The position numbers and the translations under genes were made by a program. This document shows positions 1-5,204 of a stretch of 5,204 nucleotides of DNA, in pieces (the first letter of the stretch is position 1; each line of letters begins with the position of its first letter). The DNA comes from UBA5070 sp039798065. Its GTDB lineage: Bacteria > Fibrobacterota > Fibrobacteria > UBA5070. Under the pieces are notes generated by a model that made no database searches, was not told where the DNA came from, and was given only the letters and a program-made list of their open reading frames with translations. Where the stretch lies: the NCBI GenBank assembly GCA_039798065.1, contig JBDKGS010000302.1, forward strand, positions 1 to 5,204, written 5' to 3'.

Positions 1-2
1 AA

Positions 3-863
<861 letters not shown>

Positions 864-952
864 GCATTGCGCCGCTCGTCCTGAGGAAGGCTTCAGCCTG
901 TCTCGAGGGGCGGCGGGTCGCTGCAAGCAATTCAGCGAATGACAGATTCTGG

Positions 953-987
953 CCCTGCTCTCCTTTCGGAGGGTGGGGTTTTTCTTT
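953..987 (+). terminator. Intrinsic terminator downstream of pgi
   Basis: Bases 953-963 pair with 968-978 around a TTTC loop. The 11-bp stem is GC-rich, with three G-T wobbles in the middle. It is followed directly by TTTTTCTTT (979-987). It lies 89 bases after the pgi stop in the right orientation, with no gene between, so it most likely ends the pgi transcript. On the opposite strand, the palindrome at 1001-1018 followed by a TTTTT run (995-991) could stop transcription coming the other way. Confidence 0.75.
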
Positions 988-1000
988 GCCAAAAATTGTC

Positions 1001-1018
1001 GGGGGAAAGCTTTCCCCC
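1001..1018. repeat. Perfect 18-base palindrome
   Basis: GGGGGAAAGCTTTCCCCC is its own reverse complement. As a hairpin it would form about 7 bp with an AGCT loop. On the minus strand it is followed, after GACAA, by a run of five T, so a weak minus-strand terminator is possible. It marks the left end of the structured block. Confidence 0.6.
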
Positions 1019-1029
1019 GCGCCCACGGC

Positions 1030-1076
1030 TCCGGCTGCGCCGGGATCCTCGGCTCCCCCTTCTCCGCTGCGCGGGG
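1030..1076. repeat. Two neighbouring TGC-triloop hairpins
   Basis: The first hairpin is CCGGC-TGC-GCCGG at 1031-1043, extendable by a T-G pair to 1030-1044. The second is CTCCGC-TGC-GCGGGG at 1062-1076, with one wobble. Both have the same TGC loop. A third copy of this design follows at 1105-1121. Function is not known; the shared loop suggests a family of related palindromes. Confidence 0.55.
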
Positions 1077-1104
1077 CGTTCGTTGCTGACGCTTTTTGTC
1101 TTAT

Positions 1105-1121
1105 TGCAGACTGCGTCTGCA
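1105..1121. repeat. TGC-triloop hairpin, 7-bp stem
   Basis: TGCAGAC (1105-1111) pairs perfectly with GTCTGCA (1115-1121) around a TGC loop. The loop is the same as in the two hairpins to its left. Confidence 0.55.
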
Positions 1122-1127
1122 CTGTTT

Positions 1128-1160
1128 TCACGGGAGCCGCTTGCGCCGCTGCTCCCGTGA
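1128..1160. repeat. Hairpin, 10-bp perfect stem with 13-base loop
   Basis: TCACGGGAGC (1128-1137) is the exact reverse complement of GCTCCCGTGA (1151-1160). There is no T-run after it on either strand, so it does not look like a terminator. Confidence 0.6.
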
Positions 1161-1163
1161 CCC

Positions 1164-1199
1164 TCCTTGGCGCCAAGGACCCTCGTGCCGGGTCCTTGG
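1164..1199. repeat. Overlapping palindrome and hairpin that exclude each other
   Basis: The 16-base palindrome TCCTTGGCGCCAAGGA (1164-1179) shares its right arm with a 10-bp stem, CCAAGGACCC (1173-1182) with GGGTCCTTGG (1190-1199), around a 7-base loop. The arm at 1173-1179 can pair left or right but not both. Known as a pattern: competing stems occur in attenuators and switches. Here no gene lies directly downstream to be controlled, so a switch role is only speculative. Confidence 0.55.
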
Positions 1200-1208
1200 A
1201 TCCAGGCA

Positions 1209-1314
1209 CCCAGGGGGGACGCTACTTCCGGGCCGCCAGCTGGCCTTTTCACCCATCGGCCTTGCTCGGCCGATGGACACTTTGGCGGTCCTCCATGAAC
1301 GCGCCCCCCCTGGG
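1209..1314. repeat. Long-range stem enclosing smaller hairpins
   Basis: CCCAGGGGGG (1209-1218) pairs exactly with CCCCCCTGGG (1305-1314). After one mismatch three more pairs follow (CGC 1220-1222 with GCG 1301-1303). Inside lie the palindrome GCCAGCTGGC (1235-1244) and a perfect 9-bp hairpin, CCATCGGCC / GGCCGATGG with a six-base loop (1253-1276). Together they form a branched fold of about 106 bases. A further small hairpin, CTTGCC-TGG-GGCAAG, sits just outside at 1329-1343. Confidence 0.5.
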
Positions 1315-1530
1315 GACCCCCATCGTTGCTTGCCTGGGGCAAGACGGCGGAGATGTGGTGCCGCGTTGGTGGGTCGGTGCAGGTGGATGCGTGAGACTAT
1401 CGGTGCAGGCGGCGGGCGATGCTGGCGGAATGTCGCACGGTGGATCGGCAATCTGGAGATGGGCCCGTGCGACCTGGAGCCAGCATCGTCCGCCGCCGAC
1501 AATCCGGAGAACGCGAATGGGTTGGAAACG

Positions 1531-1559
1531 GCGACGCCCAGCCTTCGGCTGGGCGTCGC
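1531..1559 (-). terminator. Strong hairpin, probable terminator of the fibre gene
   Basis: A perfect 13-bp GC-rich stem, 1531-1543 with 1547-1559, closes on a three-base TTC loop (GAA on the minus strand). It lies 38 bases beyond the minus-strand fibre gene's stop codon. On the minus strand the stem is followed by CGTTTCC, so the T-run is short. It could end transcription or only protect the 3' end of the mRNA. Confidence 0.5.
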
Positions 1560-1597
1560 GACGTGGCTGCGCGATGGAATCGTGGCGACGGGAATCG

Positions 1598-2887
1598 TCA
1601 GCGGTTCTTCAGCTCCTGCACCGAGGCTTTGAGGTCGGTGATGGCCTTCTCCTGCGCGATGGCGTGGAGGGTGAGCTCTTCGACCTTTTTCAGGAGAACC
1701 AGGTTCATCTGCGCGAGATCCAGGCCGCTCTTGCCAATTTCTGTCGCACTGGGGACTTCGGGGAGGTGCTTGTGTTCCTTGGTGTAGGCTTCGACTTCGG
1801 AGAGCGAGGTCAGTTTGTAATCCGGTTCGAAGACGTAGTCGGCGACGTTGGATGCTTTCACGTCAAGCGTAAGGTTGGTTCCGTGGATTGCACCAGCAAC
1901 TTGCAAGTTTCCCACTCGGTCGAGAAGCATAATCCGATTCCAAGAAGTGCCTTGAACGAGCCACCAAGCAAAGCCACCTGATGCATCTGATGCACTTTGT
2001 TGACTGACGAAATCGAACTCGCGGTATCCGGCGATCCGATTCCATCCCATCAAGTTTCCATCCTTTGCTTGAGTCGCATAACTCGCAGGATCGAGATTTC
2101 CTTCGATTGCCGTGTATTGGATATTGAACGAGCCATTTAGCCCGATCGATGTGCCTGAAATCGGACCGCTGACGGTTCCGCCGGAGATGGGCAGATAAGG
2201 CCCTCCCGGCAAAGTGCTGGCCGTCAGGTTTCCCGAGTGCCACAGCGAGTACCACGGCGACCAATTCAGACTTGCATTGTTGTCGTCCTTGGTGCGTAGC
2301 GCATACGAGCTGCCGCAGCCCGAACAATGACGGCCTGCAAGCTGGATGGAGCCGCCGGCATATGGTGCCAGTGTCTGGTAAACGGCCCAATCCCAGGGCT
2401 TGTTCGGGCCGTCGGCACCGGAAATGCCTGACTCGAAATTTCTCAGGTTGTCGGGGTTCACTTGGCCAAGGATCTGGGAGCCGGAAATATTGGGGATGGA
2501 TGCCGTATTCGCTTGGATCGCGCTGGCGAGGGTTGCGCCGGTCGCCGAATCGACATAGGTCTTTTTTGCGAAAGGACTCAGCGCGTTCGCCAAGGAGACT
2601 TGGTCAATTTTTGTCCGTACGGTGTCGCGCACCTTGCGGATGTCGGCGGTGTCGGACTTCGAGGCCTGCAACGAGGTTAGCGAGCTCTGATCCGCTTTGG
2701 CGTTCAGCGAAGATTGGAGCGACGCAACCGAGGTCGCATCCGCTTTCTTCGCCAAGGTCGTATCCAGGTAGGTGAAATTCTCATTCACTTCGCGGGCGAC
2801 CACGGATTTGCCGGACGAAAACGTGTTGGGGACAGCCGCCATGGAGGACGACGCGACAAGCAAAGCGGTGGGAAGCATTCGTGACAT
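1598..2887 (-). CDS. Exported phage-tail-fibre-like (adhesin-like) protein
   Basis: The predicted protein has 429 residues; no close named family member is recognised. Domains in order: a signal peptide at about 1-19 (hydrophobic PTALLVASSSMAA, likely cut after A-M-A-A); the motif FSSGKSVVAREVNENFTYL at 23-41, common at the mature N-terminus of bacterial secreted proteins; heptad-like, Ala/Ser/Lys-rich coiled coil at about 40-105; and SPWYSLWHSGN at 210-220, followed by YLPISGG, as in knob and tip regions of phage tail fibres. A C-terminal module from about 349 (YVFEPDYKLTSLSEVEAY, HLPEVPSATEI) ends in a helix at about 388-429, as in many Bacteroidetes/Fibrobacteres surface proteins. There is one C-x-x-C (188, 191). 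The start at 2887 is chosen because AGGA lies 6 bases upstream and the signal peptide begins there; an ATG at 2908 is also in frame. It is probably a trimeric surface or secreted fibre; the ligand is unknown. Part of the gene looks less GC-rich than its neighbours. Confidence 0.8.
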   Translation of the reverse strand: MSRMLPTALLVASSSMAAVPNTFSSGKSVVAREVNENFTYLDTTLAKKADATSVASLQSSLNAKADQSSLTSLQASKSDTADIRKVRDTVRTKIDQVSLANALSPFAKKTYVDSATGATLASAIQANTASIPNISGSQILGQVNPDNLRNFESGISGADGPNKPWDWAVYQTLAPYAGGSIQLAGRHCSGCGSSYALRTKDDNNASLNWSPWYSLWHSGNLTASTLPGGPYLPISGGTVSGPISGTSIGLNGSFNIQYTAIEGNLDPASYATQAKDGNLMGWNRIAGYREFDFVSQQSASDASGGFAWWLVQGTSWNRIMLLDRVGNLQVAGAIHGTNLTLDVKASNVADYVFEPDYKLTSLSEVEAYTKEHKHLPEVPSATEIGKSGLDLAQMNLVLLKKVEELTLHAIAQEKAITDLKASVQELKNR

Positions 2888-2893
2888 GGTGGT

Positions 2894-2897
2894 TCCT
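2894..2897 (-). promoter_or_regulatory. Ribosome binding site of the fibre gene
   Basis: On the minus strand AGGA is followed by ACCACC and then the ATG at 2887-2885, a normal Shine-Dalgarno spacing. It favours this start over the in-frame ATG at 2908, whose upstream bases show no such site. Confidence 0.55.
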
Positions 2898-2952
2898 ATT
2901 GCGGGCATTTGACGGGAGGGGAATCAACGTCCATGGAGCTCAAAGTAATTCC

Positions 2953-2969
2953 GGGGAGGGTGGGGTGGG
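2953..2969 (+). other. G-quadruplex motif in the divergent intergenic region
   Basis: GGGGAGGGTGGGGTGGG has four tracts of at least three G, each separated by one base. By established biophysics, single-base loops give very stable parallel quadruplexes. It lies 47 bases before the rpe start on the coding strand and 66 bases upstream of the fibre start on that gene's template strand. It could affect either promoter or the rpe leader. No clear sigma-70 type -35/-10 pair is visible around it. Confidence 0.6.
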
Positions 2970-3015
2970 CTCTCTCCTCCGGTGCCGGACCGAAGCCTCC
3001 TATCTTTACCGGACC

Positions 3016-3666
3016 ATGAATCCGCTCTTCATCGCGCCATCCATCTTGTCCGCCGATTTCGCCCGCTTGGGCGAAGAAGTCCATTCCGTCGAAGCCGCCG
3101 GTGCCGACTGGATCCACGTCGATGTCATGGACGGACATTTCGTGCCCAACCTCACCTTGGGCCCGGTGATCGTGGAAAGCCTGCGCAAGGCGACTAAGGG
3201 CTTTCTGGACGTCCACATGATGGTCACCGATCCGTTGGAGTACGGCAAGCGTTTCGCGAAAGCCGGAGCGAATCTCGTGTCGTTCCACCTGGAAGCCGCC
3301 ATGGATCCTGGAGCGGTCATCGATGGCCTGCGGGCAGAAAATGTCCAGGTGGGGATGGTCATCAATCCTGGCCGGTCTTCCGAAGAGCTGTTCCCGTATC
3401 TCGATCGACTGGACATGGTCCTGGTGATGAGCGTGTGGGCGGGCTTCGGCGGTCAGTCGTTCCGCGACGACGCCCCCCGCAAGGTCGAGATCCTGGCCAA
3501 CGAGATCGCACGACGGAATCTGTCGACACGCCTTCAGGTCGACGGCGGAATCAACGCCAAGACGGCGAAAATTGTCCGCGATGCCGGAGCCGATACGCTG
3601 GTGGCAGGTACTTCGGTTTTTGGCGCTGCCGACCGCGCCGCCGCCATCGCCTCCCTGCGGGCATGA
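3016..3666 (+). CDS. rpe: Ribulose-phosphate 3-epimerase
   Basis: Interconverts D-ribulose 5-phosphate and D-xylulose 5-phosphate in the pentose phosphate pathway and Calvin cycle; cytoplasmic, metal-dependent TIM barrel. The protein has 216 residues, normal for the family. Visible motifs are IAPSILSADF (Ser9), HVDVMDGHFVPN (His34, Asp36, Met38), LDVHMMV (His67), the phosphate loop GFGGQSF (143-149) and QVDGGIN (Asp176, the second acid/base). VAGTSVFG (196-203) completes the phosphate site. Asp36 and Asp176 are the catalytic pair. In place of the usual N-P or E-P before GFGGQ, this protein has Trp141-Ala142. The start at 3016 matches the family N-terminus; upstream in-frame codons (for example GTG 2965) would add a non-homologous stretch. 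No clear Shine-Dalgarno precedes it. The stop overlaps the next gene's start (ATGA). Confidence 0.97.
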   Translation: MNPLFIAPSILSADFARLGEEVHSVEAAGADWIHVDVMDGHFVPNLTLGPVIVESLRKATKGFLDVHMMVTDPLEYGKRFAKAGANLVSFHLEAAMDPGAVIDGLRAENVQVGMVINPGRSSEELFPYLDRLDMVLVMSVWAGFGGQSFRDDAPRKVEILANEIARRNLSTRLQVDGGINAKTAKIVRDAGADTLVAGTSVFGAADRAAAIASLRA

Positions 3667-3941
3667 CCCCTTCCTGGGCGCGACAGATTCCGACGGGCTG
3701 GGAGATCCGCGTCAAGGCTGTTCCCGGAGCCTCGCGCTCGCGCATTGTTGGCGAATTGGGCGATCGGCTCAAGATCCAAGTGGCGGCACCCCCCGAAGAC
3801 GGCAAGGCCAACAAGGCCGTGATCGAGGTGCTTGCGACCTGGCTGGGGCTGGCAAAATCGGAGGTCGAGTTGGTCTCGGGGCCGAGTCAACCCGCCAAGG
3901 TGTTCAAGATTCCGCCCCGACAGGAATTGCCCGCGTTGTAG
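3663..3941 (+). CDS. DUF167 / YggU family protein (UPF0235)
   Basis: A small protein of 92 residues, typical for this family of unknown biochemical function. Family hallmarks are VKAVPGASRSRIVG (17-30), the core APPEDGKANKAVIEVLA (42-58) and SGPSQPAKVFKI (72-83). The start ATG at 3663 overlaps the rpe stop as ATGA, so the two genes are almost certainly on one mRNA and translated by re-initiation. This also explains the lack of a separate ribosome binding site. The gene ends in TAG and faces the metallophosphoesterase gene across 125 bases, which hold only a weak 6-bp hairpin (4005-4020). The link with rpe does not by itself reveal the function. Confidence 0.9.
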   Translation: MTPSWARQIPTGWEIRVKAVPGASRSRIVGELGDRLKIQVAAPPEDGKANKAVIEVLATWLGLAKSEVELVSGPSQPAKVFKIPPRQELPAL

Positions 3942-4066
3942 ATCCGTGCTGGACGGCGCATACTTGCTCACGGGTCCCTCGCGCCACACTCGACGTACCG
4001 ACGCGTACGCCTTCGCGTGCCGCGTATCCCGTTCGCATCGTCTGCATCCCTCCAGCGCGAATCTAC

Positions 4067-4795
4067 CTATCTACCCTCTTCGAGCCTGTGGATGAGGAAG
4101 TCAGCGAAGCCAAGAGCTTTCATCTTCTCCTGCGTGACGGCGACCGGGTAGTCCACCCGAAGGATCTCGACAATTCCTGTCTCGGTGTCGAAGGTCGCGA
4201 AACAGGCTTGCGGATTGCGGTCGCGGGGTTGGCCCACCGATCCGTCGTTCACCAATAGGCGTTCACCTTCGCGCAGCTGGTAGGAAAACGAATCGCAGAT
4301 ACGGAAGGTCTGGTCGTTTTCGCGCACCACGATCACGGGGAAGTGCGAATGGCCAATGAAGCAGATGCGTTCGCGGAAGAAGTTGAACGAGTCGGCGGCG
4401 TCTTCCAGATCGGTGATGTAGTACCAGTCGGCGGGGCTGTGCGGCGAGGCGTGCACAAAACACAAATCGCCTTCCGTTTCCAGATACCGCAGCTTCTTGA
4501 GGAAGTCTTGGCTGGCCGGCGAGAGCACATCCCGTGTCCATTCGATCGCACGGCGCGCGTAGAAGTTGAAGCTTTCCGAGGCTTCCCAACCAAGGGCCAC
4601 GGAGTCGTGGTTTCCAAGGATGGAAATGTCGGCGCGTGCGCGGACGATATCCACGCACTCGTTGGGGTTGGGGCCGTATCCCACGACGTCGCCAAGGCAG
4701 ACGCGCCGTTGCACTCCCAGTTCGTCCATTTTGGACATCACGGCCTGCAGGGCCTCCAGGTTGCCGTGGATGTCCGAGAAGATTCCGTACTTCAT
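4067..4795 (-). CDS. Calcineurin-like metallophosphoesterase (Metallophos_2 type)
   Basis: A cytoplasmic two-metal phosphoesterase of 242 residues from the chosen start; the substrate cannot be read from the sequence. All metal-binding motifs are present in order: FSDIHGN (Asp8, His10), LGDVVGYGPNPNE (Asp36), LGNHD (Asn62, His63), FVHASPH (His115) and IGHSH (His149, His151). The GDxxGYGPxPNE form and the late VNDGSVGQPRDRNP motif are typical of the bacterial subgroup annotated as phosphodiesterases or YfcE-like. The start at 4795 is chosen because the family begins M-K-Y-G-I-F-S-D. An in-frame ATG at 4813 would add six residues. Neither start has a good Shine-Dalgarno. It lies downstream of the secretin gene on the same strand, 88 bases from its stop, so co-transcription is possible. 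Confidence 0.92.
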   Translation of the reverse strand: MKYGIFSDIHGNLEALQAVMSKMDELGVQRRVCLGDVVGYGPNPNECVDIVRARADISILGNHDSVALGWEASESFNFYARRAIEWTRDVLSPASQDFLKKLRYLETEGDLCFVHASPHSPADWYYITDLEDAADSFNFFRERICFIGHSHFPVIVVRENDQTFRICDSFSYQLREGERLLVNDGSVGQPRDRNPQACFATFDTETGIVEILRVDYPVAVTQEKMKALGFADFLIHRLEEGR

Positions 4796-4821
4796 TTGAT
4801 CATAACCATACATTAACCCGG

Positions 4822-4840
4822 CGGTCCCGTGGCGGGTCCG
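4822..4840 (-). terminator. Weak hairpin between secretin and phosphoesterase genes
   Basis: CCCG (4826-4829) pairs with CGGG (4833-4836) around TGG. After a T-T mismatch CGG (4822-4824) pairs with CCG (4838-4840). There is no T-run beyond it on the minus strand, so it is at best a partial terminator or pause site between the two genes. Confidence 0.2.
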
Positions 4841-4883
4841 GATGCCTCAAGCTGCGGAAAAAGGTTTTCCCGAGACCATCCGC

Positions 4884-5204
4884 TCAATCGAGGATTCGTG
4901 GAGTCACGAATATGACCAGTTCCCGATGCGTCGTTTTCTGGTAGCTCCAGCGAAACAGCGCCCCCAGAAAGGGAATGTCGCCCAAAAGAGGAACTCGGCG
5001 TTCGCTGCGCGAATTGGATTCCTGGATGAGCCCGGAAAGCCGGACCGTTTCCCGGTCGCGGAGCGTGGCCATGCTTGAGCTTTGCTTCACGTCGACGATG
5101 GGAGCGGTGGAGCCGTTGCGCGAGGTTTCGGTTCCCACCAAGCTTGTGATCAAGGGTTCGATCCCCAATTGGATCCGGCCATCCGCCGAAATTTGCGGTG
5201 TCAC
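4884..5204 (-). CDS. Secretin, C-terminal end (GspD/PilQ/MshL superfamily; 5' end outside window)
   Basis: Secretins form the outer-membrane channel of type II secretion systems and type IV pili. The visible 106 residues belong to the C-terminal secretin domain. VTPQISADGRIQLGIEP (1-17) is the usual beta segment. TLRDRETVRLSGLIQES (47-63) matches the stretch leading to the GLI turn. VPLLGDIPFLGALFR (71-85) is the secretin signature, and ELVIFVTPRIL (95-105) is the final strand. The protein stops one residue later, so it has no pilotin-binding S-domain extension. The first codon in the window is GTG, but this is an internal Val, not the start; the gene continues to the right. ELVIFVTPRI fits PilQ- or MshL-like proteins slightly better than classic GspD, but the fragment is too short to decide. 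Confidence 0.95.
   Translation of the reverse strand: MTPQISADGRIQLGIEPLITSLVGTETSRNGSTAPIVDVKQSSSMATLRDRETVRLSGLIQESNSRSERRVPLLGDIPFLGALFRWSYQKTTHRELVIFVTPRILD

Larger units (their letters stand above)
864..1597. other. 734-base gene-free, hairpin-rich intergenic region
   Basis: No reading frame here resembles a protein I recognise. The open frames are of the kind expected by chance in GC-rich DNA: low complexity, rich in Arg, Pro and Gly, and overlapping each other on both strands. The content by part is as follows. 864-952: nothing recognised. 953-987: pgi terminator. 1000-1343: dense perfect inverted repeats, listed separately. 1344-1530: nothing firm apart from a 10-base direct repeat, TCGGTGCAGG, at 1374-1383 and 1400-1409. 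1531-1559: a strong hairpin beyond the fibre gene. The region separates two convergent genes (pgi + and the fibre gene -), so no promoter for either flank is needed. That makes the structure in its middle unexplained by normal gene control. Confidence 0.7.

Noticed and set aside
1374..1409. 10-base direct repeat TCGGTGCAGG as part of a CRISPR or iteron array
   Set aside because: Only two copies are present, with no regular spacing series, and the words are common in this G-rich stretch.
932..1502. Several open frames on both strands in the hairpin-rich region (for example minus 932-1342 and 1128-1502, plus 1096-1632)
   Set aside because: They overlap one another, are low complexity and cross the inverted repeats; no ribosome binding site or family motif supports any of them.
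2272..2775. 167-codon + strand frame inside the fibre gene
   Set aside because: It is antisense to a gene with a clear signal peptide and recognisable domains; its product has no motif.
2909..2914. TTGACG as a -35 box for rpe
   Set aside because: No -10-like hexamer is found at 16-18 bases downstream.
2881..3015. Longer rpe reading frame starting at 2881
   Set aside because: The extra 45 residues do not fit the family N-terminus and cross the G-quadruplex motif and the fibre gene's start region.
4005..4020. Hairpin between the convergent DUF167 and phosphoesterase genes as a terminator
   Set aside because: The stem is only 6 bp with a wobble and there is no T-run on either side.
4343..4816. 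157-codon + strand frame opposite the phosphoesterase gene
   Set aside because: It is the mirror of a gene with all five metal-binding motifs intact, so it is a shadow.

Overview
This is a GC-rich bacterial window (roughly 60% G+C by eye) with tightly packed genes, Gram-negative-type machinery (a secretin) and ordinary carbon metabolism. The short-form glucose-6-phosphate isomerase, together with a secreted fibre-like protein ending in a Bacteroidetes/Fibrobacteres-style helical tail, hints at the Fibrobacterota or a related phylum. That placement is inference from pattern memory and is weak.

Layout, left to right. (1) The 3' two thirds of pgi on the + strand, followed by a convincing intrinsic terminator. 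(2) A 734-base stretch without a convincing gene, 864-1597. Its middle (about 1000-1343) is packed with perfect hairpins, three of which share a TGC triloop. Its right end holds a 13-bp hairpin that probably terminates the next gene. (3) A minus-strand gene for an exported, phage-tail-fibre-like protein: signal peptide, coiled coil, a W-x-x-L-W-H-S-G-N knob-like motif and a helical C-terminal tail. Part of it looks less GC-rich than its surroundings. (4) A 128-base divergent intergenic region with a four-tract, single-base-loop G-quadruplex motif. (5) On the + strand, rpe (ribulose-phosphate 3-epimerase) and a DUF167/YggU gene joined by an ATGA overlap. (6) Converging on these, two minus-strand genes: a calcineurin-like metallophosphoesterase and, upstream of it, the C-terminal end of an outer-membrane secretin that continues beyond the window.

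Functionally, pgi and rpe belong to glycolysis and the pentose phosphate pathway but are not in one operon here. The secretin belongs to a type II secretion or type IV pilus apparatus. The fibre-like protein is a candidate surface or secreted adhesin, but nothing in the window ties it to the secretin. No CRISPR array, tRNA, rRNA, transposase or complete new multi-gene system is visible. The least explained parts are the hairpin-rich intergenic element and the fibre protein.
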